From positions 125,542,612-125,606,611 of the forward strand of contig OZ024743.1 of the NCBI GenBank assembly GCA_964016885.1: a stretch of 64,000 nucleotides of DNA, read 5' to 3'. Source of the stretch: Eledone cirrhosa. Taxonomy: Eukaryota; Mollusca; Cephalopoda; Octopoda; Eledonidae. Shown piece after piece: positions 54,741-64,000 of the stretch. The translations under genes were made by a program, and so were the position numbers. The notes beneath the pieces are model-generated. The model had not been told where the DNA came from. It worked only from the letters and a program-made list of their open reading frames with translations, and did no database searches. Numbering within the stretch: the stretch's first letter is position 1; every line of letters starts with the position of its first letter.

Positions 54741-57150
54741 GTGAATGAGATTTGGAATTTAGAAAGATGTTTAATAATGCTATCTCCATGTTGTTGAAGT
54801 TAATGGCAGTGCTATTTAAAAGGTTCTCAGCATCATACAATACAAAAGTCACATGTAGCTGGCTCCCAAAAACCTGATCTATCACTGTGTACTGATTGCC
54901 AATCAATGTTTAGTCATTAAAATCTTCCATACATAAATAATCAAAAGTGCCAATCACTTTTGCTTTGAAGTGTGTTTATGCTCATGTCATAGGTAGAATT
55001 GAAATACAAAAGATTCTGAAGATATGAAATATCCTCAAAATCAAATATCTATATTTTAAAAGATAATTCAAGCTGTTTATTCTCAGATCAATTTAATTTG
55101 AGAAATTTTGATCTAAAGTATAGAAAATGATTACTTTTGCTGTTTCACAACTTCCATATTCTAGCATCATTTCTAGTTAAACAATGTTATTTTGAGAGTA
55201 AATGATACCCAATGTATGTATGTGTGTGAATTTATTTATATATATTTATCAATCTGAAAGTTAATTGTCTTTAATATAAGTCAGTTTCACTCATATGATG
55301 TTCCCAACTGTACTTTCTGGAATGAAGAAACAATACTAATTATCCAAATAAATACAGAGAACCAATAGACATTGGCAGCTATATAGTGAAAAAAGTACTC
55401 AATACCATAGTAGAGTAGAATGAGTTAACTTATACTTCAGTAAAAAAAAAAAGGAAAAAAAATTAACCTTTCTTTACTTTCCTCATATGACTGGTCTACT
55501 TTTGTATTCTATAGATAACTGTTGCATCATGAACAGTTTTGATTTATTGAAACTACCTCTAGTTGATTCATTTCTCTTTTAAAAGAAATACAAATATTTT
55601 CTTTGTGTGTGTGCATGAATGGAAATCCCCTTGGAACTGTATATTACCAGTAAAATACTTAAATAATATAGCAATAATGGAAGATGTCTGAGCTGTGAAG
55701 GCAAAACTGCCTCAAGCAAACTTATCTTTGTCATGATATTTGTTCGATTCCTGCTGTTGTAAGCCCATTTTTGTTGGTTTTCGTTTTCTTAATGTCAATT
55801 TAAGTGAAGTAATGAATTTATCTTCTGGTATTTTTACATCAGTTATTGATAGAGATTTAGTAATTGTGGTCTTAACAGAAAAATTCCAGCAGCTATGTTG
55901 ATTGACAAAACAAACCAACTATAGTTTCAATAATTTTCTTAGTGTAATATAGCCGAGAATGTTATTCTTCCAGCTACATATAGTTTATCAATCATCCCAA
56001 GGGTATTATCTACTCAAATATTTGAAATTATTGTTGTTGTTGTTGATTCCACCTTTTAGTATAAACTGCAGGCTTTGCCTAATTTATCACATATTTGGTT
56101 TTAAAATATATAATATATATGAAATATATATTTTAAAAAATAATTGAATAATAAAGTATTCCAATGTCGCCTCCAACTGTTTCCTTGGTTTTAAAATTAG
56201 TGTCTTATCATTCATTTCAATCTTCTAATTCTTCCAAAACAAATACTGTTCTATGAAAGTCTTTATTGTATTGATTTAAGCCATAGGTATGAAACAAAAG
56301 ATACCATCTGTTAATTTATTCATAATACTCTCTATATCAATGACTCTCTTGGAAAACGGTTTAATATAGTTCATTTATATTCGCGGTGTAGCTGTGAATG
56401 ACATTTCTTAATTAAGAAAGTATTGATTTCTTTCTTTGCACTGAATGCACATAACTGCACTTAATGCACAATCCTGCTGTTTGTATTTCTTGCACTAAAA
56501 CACAGCTGCTAATATCATTTATTTGGATGCTGGGGTGTTTTTTTTCTTATATAAACTATATATTAATTGGAAAACATTTATGCATGAATATTTTAAGAAA
56601 ATGAAAACTGCATGAATATATTTGTAAAACAAAAAGGGGTTTATGGATGAATATATTGGAAAAACAAAAGAAGATATCTTGTTTCAGTTGTATAAAAAAG
56701 GAATGAGAACTGCTGCATAGTGTGAGGCTGAACAAACACTTTGTGTGTACTTTGAAGCTGTCTTTCATTCAACCTCGCTAAAACAAGCCAAATTCTGTCT
56801 GTGCTCACTGAAACTGGACATTTTTCTTTTGACAGCTGCAAGCAGCATAACAGGAATCAATATAATGCTATAGAATATGGTAAAAGGCTACTTGTTTCTT
56901 GATTAGGTAAAATCAGTGTGCAAATAAAGTGAGCAAACAGATAACGGTTATGGAAATAATGATGAAATATTTTTTGCTGAGGTAGGACTATTTTCTCAAC
57001 AAACTATATGTAAATACAGGCTGTGTAGTTAAATATTTACATTATCTAAATATATCAGCCATGTGTATGAATGCAATGCAAGTATGTATTTTAAGCTGTA
57101 TGATGTGTAGATAACTAAATAACAATAAAATCCATTTGTTTATGTATAAA

Positions 57151-57689
57151 GGAATATATGAACCCATACATAATATGTTTATGTATGATAAATATATATC
57201 TAGTCATGGTGTGAGTATTTGAGTTGCATCCAGTGCTCTTACCCTGGATACTGAAGTAGTTGAAGCATGTTTGCAACTTAAATACAACAAGACAAACATG
57301 CTTATTATATGTCTTTATTCTGAATCAAATCTGTGTTAGTGCTAACATTAATTAGTTTGTTTATATGTTAGCAGTCTTGACAATAAGCAGCATCACTTTC
57401 TTGTTGTTCACCTATGGATTTCCTCTATCTAATGACATGAAAGGTTATTGTTTTTAGCTCTATGTTAGCTCTGTGTTCTTCCTTTTTTTAAAAAAGATAG
57501 TATGGGTGCTGAGATTTGAAGGATATTTGGCTGTCTATTCCAACCAGGTAAACAACCTTGCAGAGGCACCTTTGTTGGTTCCATTAATAATTTTTGAAGG
57601 AAAGTTACATTTGCTGAAAGACAGATGTGTTTCTTGTTTTGTTTTAAAGTCAATCATATTGCCACTCTTATATGTAAAGTACAACATCA
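57151..57689. other. Unassigned flank
   Basis: No gene. The long plus frame starting at 57473 is taken as chance or the opposite strand of the LINE scrap that follows. Confidence 0.4.
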
Positions 57690-58089
57690 ACCAAGTGTTT
57701 TATGGTCATCTTCTCTGCCAAATTTGGGGTGAGCCCTATGGGACCCATAACAAACTTCTTCAATTTTCCCTATTGTTTGCATCCCCTCTCACCAACTTTC
57801 AATCATCTTTTACCATGTCTTTCTTGGTCTTCCACCTTCCACATTCATTTCCATCACTCCTCTCACCTAGTTGCATTTTCCTTCCTTGTAACCTAAATAT
57901 CACATTCATCACTGGTTCTATTCCCTTCATCTTTTGCAAATCCTCATTTGTCTTCCTCTTTCTCAATGATACTCCATTCACTGGACTATTCTCATTTCTC
58001 TTATTCGCAGCCTTCTCTGCTGCTCCACGTTTATCACTCATCTCTTGTTCCCTACTTCCCACATATGCAGCATACACCTTTCCCTTCAT
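57690..58089 (-). mobile_element. Probable LINE C-terminal scrap, minus strand
   Basis: The 96-codon minus frame contains 'ECGRWKTKKDMVKDD', like the 'GRP..T..D.VK.D' end of LINE ORF2 proteins, and further on, in another frame, 'MGPIGLTPNLAEK'. Highly charged, no other domain. Family not established. Confidence 0.4.
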
Positions 58090-58107
58090 ATGTAAAGTAT
58101 GTATGTA

Positions 58108-59299
58108 TATGGTTGCTCAGTTCTTTGAGGACATTTGCATAAATTTAGTAAAAGATGCATAAGTCATGAAAGAAGAGCTTTAATTGAGAAAAAGATTGGC
58201 ATGAATAATCTTGAGGGTCTTCTTGATGTATCTATTCAATGAATATGCCATTAGCATGAACGACTGCTTCAATACAAGGTCTGAAGTGTTGACATGTCAG
58301 ATGATCTTATCTATTTTGGACATTGTACTAGTTATTTCAGACTCCAGAGATGTTATAGTGTTATGGGGTTGTTGATTGACCTCCTTGACTACACCCCATA
58401 CATAGTAGTCCAATGGATTCAGGTCTTGAGAACTAGGTGCCCATATGTTTGGGATAACGTGATTATGGAGATTGTAACTCATCCATTCTTGGGTCATTTT
58501 GGCCTTATGAGATGGCACAGTTTTGTTGGTAGGTGTACAGTCTTCCTTTGCTCACACTCTCTATGCAAGGCTTCACAGCCCCTCCAACACTTTATAGTCA
58601 GCAGAATTGACCCTTAAGCCCTGAAGAAAGAAGTGAGGAGGCATGACATCTCCCTCATTGCTCACAACTCACAGAACCATCACAGTTGCAAGAAACTTTG
58701 TGTGCATGACCGTTGGAATATCTTTAAGGTGTCTGCATAACCATCTTTCATTCTGTTGCTTGACCTTTTAGTCCTGATCAAAGTCTTTTTCATCTGACAA
58801 AAAACAAAGCATTACAGGCTCTTGGTGTTTCAACTTGCTCACAAGTACTTTACGCTGATCAGACAATTATCTTTTGTCTTTGCACACATAAATTGGTCTT
58901 TCCACATCACATATGACTTATATCAGAGATCCTTATACACAATTCTTCCAATAGTGTGTCTTGATATTTTGAACTCTTTAGCAATGGCACTAACTGACTT
59001 TCTAGCATTGTTCTCGATAATTTCCCTCACCATTCGTACAAATGTTGGTGTTCTGATGGTTTGGACCCTTGCAGCTCTTTGCAAACTTTGACAGCAAATT
59101 TCCATGCAACTTTCAGGAAGCAGGCAATCTCTAAATCACTATGCCCTGCCTTTAAGGTAATGATTACAGTGTTCCTTTTCATTTGCTGAGTTAGTTTAAT
59201 ATTCATCATCATTTATCTGAAAAGAATTGATAATCAGAACAAGTTAAAAAAAAGTAAGAGCCATTAAAAGACATGTCCTCAAAGAACAGAGCAACCCTG
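58108..59299 (-). mobile_element. Mariner/Tc1-type DNA transposon
   Basis: Diverged TIRs: left 'tatggttgctcagttctttg' and right (reversed) 'cagggttgctctgttctttg', both continuing 'aggacat'. TA dinucleotides sit at 58106-58107 and 59300-59301. Length about 1.19 kb, typical for the group. Confidence 0.85.
58297..59212 (-). pseudogene. Mariner-type transposase, broken
   Basis: Read from 59212 down: an N-terminal DNA-binding part in two overlapping frames ('VQTIRTPTFVRMVREII', 'VSAIAKEFKISRHTIGRIV', a helix-turn-helix), a decayed middle, and a C-terminal frame 58518-58297 with 'MPSHKAKMTQEWM', 'PNIWAPSSQDLNPLDYYVWG' and 'NQQPHNTI'. 'S(P/Q)DLNPLDY' is the block around one catalytic aspartate of IS630/Tc1/mariner enzymes. 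Frame breaks and stops remove activity; it would have acted by cut-and-paste at TA. Confidence 0.85.
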
Positions 59300-59464
59300 T
59301 ATGTATGGATCATAACTTGTCATAGAGTCATAGAGGCAATATCATAACGTATGCTGTGCCTTGAGCATTTTAAAGTGGAGCCCATCCCTTCCCCAGGTCT
59401 GAATACAGCCAGTGTCTTCCAGAGAAGAGGGAGGAAGAATCAACCTCAGTACTGGACTGATACT

Positions 59465-59600
59465 TTTTACCAACCTTGAAAAGATGAAAAGCAATGTTGA
59501 CTTTGGCGAGATTTGAACTCGCAGAGAGTCAGAACAAATTCCACAAAACATTCTATCGAATGTTCTAACAACTCCACCAATTCACTGCCTGTCATATGAC
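59465..59600 (-). mobile_element. Old SINE, minus strand
   Basis: 'ggcgagatttgaactcgcag' reversed B-box; 'caactccaccaattcactgc' reversed head. Confidence 0.7.
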
Positions 59601-59779
59601 AAGTAACTGGAGGGTGGGAACAGAATTTATTTTAATTTCAACAAAAGTCATCTCAACATCACAAAGTGTAATCCTTTTGACTAAGCTGGTCATGGAATCT
59701 GAATCTCAGCTGAAAAAATAACTTGATTTTGTATGCTGTTATAGTTGTTGTATTCTGGAGTTCTGTGACTTGTTGGAGT

Positions 59780-59960
59780 GCAATCTTCTTTCTTTTTAGT
59801 TCCTTTTGCTCGCTATGGAGGGAAACGAAAGATCTCTATTCCATACAGTTGTGCATTTTATCACGGTCCTGTTCCTAGGCCAGGCCCATGTCTACTAGGT
59901 CTTCCTCCACAGTGCTAAACCATATCTTGATGGGTTTGCCTTGGTTCATATGTTTTTTTC
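59780..59960 (-). mobile_element. LINE C-terminal scrap, minus strand
   Basis: Translation of the complement gives 'GKPIKIWFSTVEEDLVDMGL' then, after a stop, 'EQDRDKMHNC', following the 'GRP..W...VE.DL..LG' and 'A.DR..W' pattern of LINE ends. Confidence 0.5.
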
Positions 59961-60889
59961 TGGCTTCCAATTGAGGTAGGCATGTAGCAGTAATTTAAAC
60001 TCTTGTTCTGATGTTAGCATAGTAGGTCAGTGTGATCACATATGCTGACCTCTGGGCAACATGTTCATTTTCTTTTGTTTCAAAATTTAGAGTCTCACCA
60101 GAGAAGGGAGTCATTTGCAGTTTATCAGAGATTAACTAGCTTCTACACACATTTGGCACTTGTTTCTCAAAAAAGAGACATCACACGGAGTTGCTCTAGC
60201 AAGTAGAGAGATGTAGTACTTAGCCAAACATTCTGGCCTTCCATTGGCACTTCAACAATACTCAGTCATCTGCCTCTTCTACTAGACAACACAGCTTCCT
60301 TGCCACTTCCTTGTATAGCACAACCTCATCACAATACAGTTTACTACCACCTCTGTTGGTACATACTGTCTGACTACAACTTGTCACTTTTTAAGGGAAC
60401 ATCCCATGGTAAACAAAGAGACTTCTGCACAACACATAAGCCTTATTGAACACTATATTCATTAGTGAATACTACAATCAAAATTTATATTTATGATTCG
60501 AAGTAATCATATTTTTTATCCTTTTTCCTGAAGTGAAGTAAAAATATAAATTCAACCGGAATTATTGGTTTTTGTTGTGTTTATTGTCCTCTTCCACAAC
60601 AACCAAAACTTCACTTCAGGCCCTCGTTGATCTCTTCATGGACATATGGTGATGGTGTTCTTTAGTGAATACTCTGCAGGGTGAAAATACACATCACAAA
60701 TGAAATCATACATTGGTGTTGTGTTCTGTTTCTGTCTTCAATTAATCTTTGAACTACTGTTTAATTTAGTGTTGATCCTAGAGTTGCTGACATCCTGGCC
60801 AAGCTGAATTTCAGTACCTTTGTAAGTGTAATTTTTTCTTAATTTTCACAAGGAGGAGAAATTGCAAATGTAGGAATAAAGTGTTTATT
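59961..60889. other. Unassigned DNA
   Basis: Could be further LINE remains by its higher GC, but no motif is secure. Confidence 0.35.
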
Positions 60890-61330
60890 ACAATATACAT
60901 ACTAAAGAGGTGATAGGAAGGGCAGCCAGCAATAGAAACATTACTAAATAAAGGGTCAAGAGGACTCTTCAGTTGTGTCTTGGACACAACAATCTTTGTT
61001 GGTAATACAATAAGCACACTCTGTGAAGGAGTTGGTGATAGGAAGGACATCCAGTTGTAGAAAAGTTGCTAAACAAAGAAGTGAAAGGATTCTTTGTGTC
61101 AAAAACATGACAACCTCTTTATTGCTGGTGCTACAATAAAATGCATAATGCACCCTGTAGAATGCAAGGACATATATGAGATGCAGCCCACAGTCTGCCT
61201 GTGAGGACAGAGTTCTGACTTTGTCTATGACAACACACCAAACCCTTGCTAGCAGAAAAAACACATAAAATAAAATGAGAATGGTGGTGATAGTAGTGAG
61301 TGATAATGATGATGATGAACTAGAAGTGAG
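60890..61330 (+). mobile_element. Two LINE 3' tails in tandem
   Basis: 'ggtgataggaagggcagcca' near 60909 and 'ggtgataggaaggacatcca' near 61033 mark two copies; ends 'gataatgatgatgatg'. Confidence 0.65.
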
Positions 61331-61925
61331 AGCAATCAAGAGTGTCTATATTATTGGCAATGATCTTGACACATTTTTATTACAAACATTGAGTGGAGAA
61401 TGGGTTAAAAAGATGAGGGAAAGTTGAAAGGATGCCATTTATCTCCTGTAGATGTAACAAATGGCAAGGAATTTTCACATTTTGCTTATATTTCATTTAA
61501 TTATTTAGACATTTTCTTTAAACACCTCTAGTAGCCAATAAAGAAATCATTATTTTCTCATTTTTCACTTTGTATTTTGAAAATCTCAAACGCATGCTGT
61601 GACACTTTGGGTGATTGTCTGACTTGATGGTACCCTCAGTCAACTCTGGTTCCATTTACTTTGTAATTGAGGTTACTGAAGGGTTAGATTTTTGGGGGTT
61701 TTTTTTTAGAGGACTGATTCATCAGTATCACACTTTTGATATTTTCACATTGCTAGGGTTTGAATGTATTCCTATGCTTCTATGGAAAGGAATCCTTAAC
61801 TAAATATATAATACAAGATTGTAGTAAATTCCATTAGTATTTTCTTACATTCAGACATGAGAAGCATCAGCAAAGAATGAACATTTTTCACCAGTAATAG
61901 TGTGTTTATGTATATGTGTCTGTAA
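61331..61925. other. Unassigned DNA
   Basis: No repeat motif or coding signal. Confidence 0.4.
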
Positions 61926-62270
61926 TGCGGACACAGCATGGTTAAATGATTAAGAAGTTTGTTTCGAAATCATTAGGTTCCAGGTTTGATCCTACTGTAT
62001 GGTATCTTGAGCAACTGTTATTTACCTCGGGTCGACCCATGCCTTGAGTGAAATTGGGTAGACAGAATGTGTTTGGAAGCCTGTCAGATGGATTGTGCTT
62101 GTAATTCAAAAGGCCAATGTTGTCACGTTATGTCATGTTAAATTTCCCTGAGAATTACATTAGGAGTACATGTGTTTGTGGAATGCTCAGCCACTATGTT
62201 AATTTCATGAGCAGACTGTTCCAATGACCAAACAACTGGAACACTCATCATCAAAATTAAGAGGTTCATT
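61926..62270 (+). mobile_element. OK-type SINE, long
   Basis: 'acagcatggttaaatgatta' head, 'ccaggtttgatcctactgta' B-box, 'gtaattcaaaaggccaatgt', 'ttaatttcatgagcagactg'. Confidence 0.7.
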
Positions 62271-62689
62271 GCTTGTATGTAATGGCCAGCTGTGACAGTT
62301 TGAACTAACCAATGAGAGGTTGTCATGTTCTGCTTCTCTGATGTGCAAAATCTCAGGTGGATATTGCCTTATGGTCCCAGTAGACAGAATTGAAAAGGCA
62401 TTGCCTTGGATAGTAAGAATGTCATTTTGAAATAAAGCTTGACTGATGAATAATTTTGGAAATGTGTATTATCCACACTGATAATCTGAATGAAGGTTAG
62501 AGAATACACACTTGTTGTTTAGGTTGAGTATTAGTGGATAACTTGTTAACTGGACTGTACTCTCAACTACTTAAAGTCGTAATAAACCAGGATAAGCTCT
62601 GACCTGATATACCTCTAGGTTGAAGAAAGACTTTTTTCAATGAGCTTGTGTTATTCAACAGCACTCATCAAGCTATTTGTTATCATCAT
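62271..62689. other. Unassigned DNA
   Basis: Nothing recognised. Confidence 0.4.
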
Positions 62690-62900
62690 CATCATAATTT
62701 ATATTTCCACTTTCCATGATGGCATATCTCAAACAGGTTGTCACTGTCCATGACCAGATGGGTCAGTTGGATGTTCTTCCTAACACCAACTACTTTGCAT
62801 GGTGTTCTGGGTGCATTTTTTCATGACACCAGCCCTACCACTTTACACAGTGGACTAGGTGCATTTTATCGTGGTGCCAGCACTACAGAGGTTGTCGCAT
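62690..62900 (-). mobile_element. LINE 3' tail fragment, minus strand
   Basis: 'atttccactttccatgatgg', 'gttggatgttcttcctaaca' and 'caactactttgcatggtgtt'. Confidence 0.65.
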
Positions 62901-63540
62901 GATCATTCAACCTCAAGATTTCTCTTGAACTCTATATTTTCTCTGTTCAATTTATTAAGAAGTCTTGTGAGCTATATAAAAGGGTGTAACATGTGCAGGC
63001 CCATGCCTCTCCAAAGAGTATTAGTACTGGAAGTAAAATAATTCTTGCAAATTACTGGAAATACATATTTGATTTTTCATTTTGGTTATGAATTTATAAA
63101 TATCAACTCTGTAAAAGCAATTGTTTCCAACACACACATTATCCACTTCAGTAGTGCAATTTGTCAAAGCTTAACATACTTTTATTTTCTTTCTTTACAT
63201 ACCACCAGCACATACACACATGTATGTATATGTGTATGTGTGTGAAGAATGACCTCTAGCAACTGAACTTCATGAAGGATAGGACACAGGATCATCATGA
63301 TTTATGATTTATTGTGTTAGAAAAGATATGCCCACCAGTACAAGCACAGTGACACTAAATATAAATGTGATGAGAGTTTGAAGTTAGGTATTTGTACATG
63401 CACCTATACCTATACATTAGACATTCATATATATGTGTGAGGGGATCCTTTTAGCCTGCAGTAAATGGGATAAACTGAGGGAATGCTCTCAGTATTCTCT
63501 GTAAAGTGGATAAATGGATTTAGTCACATAGGGAAGAGAG
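62901..63540. other. Unassigned DNA
   Basis: A TATG/TGTG-type run near 63216-63242. No gene. Confidence 0.4.
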
Positions 63541-63770
63541 AACCTTTCATTCTTGTCAAGGACTTGACAACCTCTTTAGTGCTAGTACCGCAATAAAACG
63601 CACCCAGTACACTCTGTAAATTGGTTGATGATTGAACAGAGCCAATATAGGGTAGAGAGGACTCTTCAGTGCTGGCTGAGCACATGACAATGAAATACAC
63701 CTAATATATTCTGTAAACTGTGCTAGAATATGGAATGTATGACAGGTTGCCTTGACTCCACAGATCTTCA
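63541..63770 (+). mobile_element. LINE 3' tail fragment, internally repeated
   Basis: 'gacttgacaacctctttagt', 'acccagtacactctgtaaat' and then 'gaggactcttcagtgctggc'. Confidence 0.6.
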
Positions 63771-64000
63771 TGTACTGTCTTGCCATGTGAACAGAGATCA
63801 TTTCACTTGCTATATTAAACTGAACCTAATTATCAAAAGGACCCTGGTTTGTGTCAATATCCTCTCAATTCTGGAGCCAACTGAATTGAGGAGAGTTGAT
63901 GGGAAGAGGCCAAGTGGTTTAATTGTTTACCCCTGGCTAAAAGGTAGATGTTTCAATTGGGACACCACACTTAGCAACTCTTCTTCTCCTTTCTATATCA
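63771..64000. other. Unassigned DNA to window end
   Basis: No feature recognised. Confidence 0.4.

Larger units (their letters stand above)
49591..57150 (+). other. Putative long 3' UTR exon of MLF (or repeat-poor flank)
   Basis: A very strong pyrimidine tract and AG at 49561-49590 precede 49591. The next 7.5 kb is AT-rich and almost free of the SINEs, MITEs and LINE tails that occur every kilobase elsewhere; only a LINE-tail scrap near 52285-52335 was noted. Several AATAAA hexamers occur (near 50448, 51957, 53945, 57125). Long 3' UTRs are common in cephalopod transcripts, but no transcript evidence is available here. The true end is unknown. Confidence 0.4.

Noticed and set aside
57473..58162. 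229-codon plus frame, the second longest in the window
   Set aside because: Low-complexity Phe/Leu/Ser content and overlap with a charged minus-strand frame that has LINE-like text; no intron or promoter context.

Overview
The window looks like a piece of a cephalopod genome, most likely an octopod. Two things point there. First, it is AT-rich DNA crowded with tRNA-derived SINEs that share a B-box-like 'gagttcaaatcc' and a 'cgataaaataaagtaccagt' body, which I recognise as octopus-type. Second, it holds one clear animal gene split over small exons by introns of 2 to 17 kb. No bacterial-style genes, rRNA or CRISPR are present. The organism assignment is inference.

The one cellular gene is myeloid leukemia factor (MLF), on the + strand. 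Four coding exons are visible: 19798-19999, 36516-36644, 42464-42623 and 44963-45108. Phases are consistent and GT-AG sites are good. They give about 211 residues covering the middle and C-terminal part of the family. The first exon, with the MLF N-terminus, was not found in the upstream 19.8 kb. A strong acceptor at 49590/49591 suggests a further, mostly untranslated exon, and the SINE-poor stretch 49.6-57 kb may be a very long 3' UTR.

Everything else is intron or flank packed with mobile-element remains. 0-5 kb: palindromic AT/CA arrays, Helitrons, SINEs. 5.6-8.3 kb: a LINE with RT motifs and a PHD-like cysteine cluster; its 3' tail recurs many times, usually ending in (GAT)n. 8.4-9.1 kb: two hairpin MITEs. 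15.7-17.4 kb: a dead Gypsy-type LTR element. 13-45 kb: about a dozen copies of a roughly 260-bp element with TTAACCCTTT...AAAGGGTTAA ends (piggyBac-like MITE) in both orientations around the MLF exons. 21.7-22.5 and 31.9-32.4 kb: fragments of a CR1-like LINE. 28.4-29.9 kb: a diverged tandem segmental duplication. 30.5-31.2 kb: a long inverted repeat with arms near 180 bp. 38.1-39.3 kb: a second copy of the PHD-finger LINE. 39.9-41.6 kb: a chain of Helitrons. 46.4-47.1 kb: a GC-rich LINE fragment. 58.1-59.3 kb: a mariner-type transposon with both TIRs.

I found no multi-gene system. The most interesting leads are the inverted pairs of TTAA MITEs around MLF exons (possible intronic dsRNA in a lineage known for heavy A-to-I editing), the large inverted repeat at 30.8-31.2 kb, the nested Helitrons that reuse their own CTAG|T ends, and the alternative C-terminal end of MLF. 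Element classes are judged by eye; no alignments or searches were run.
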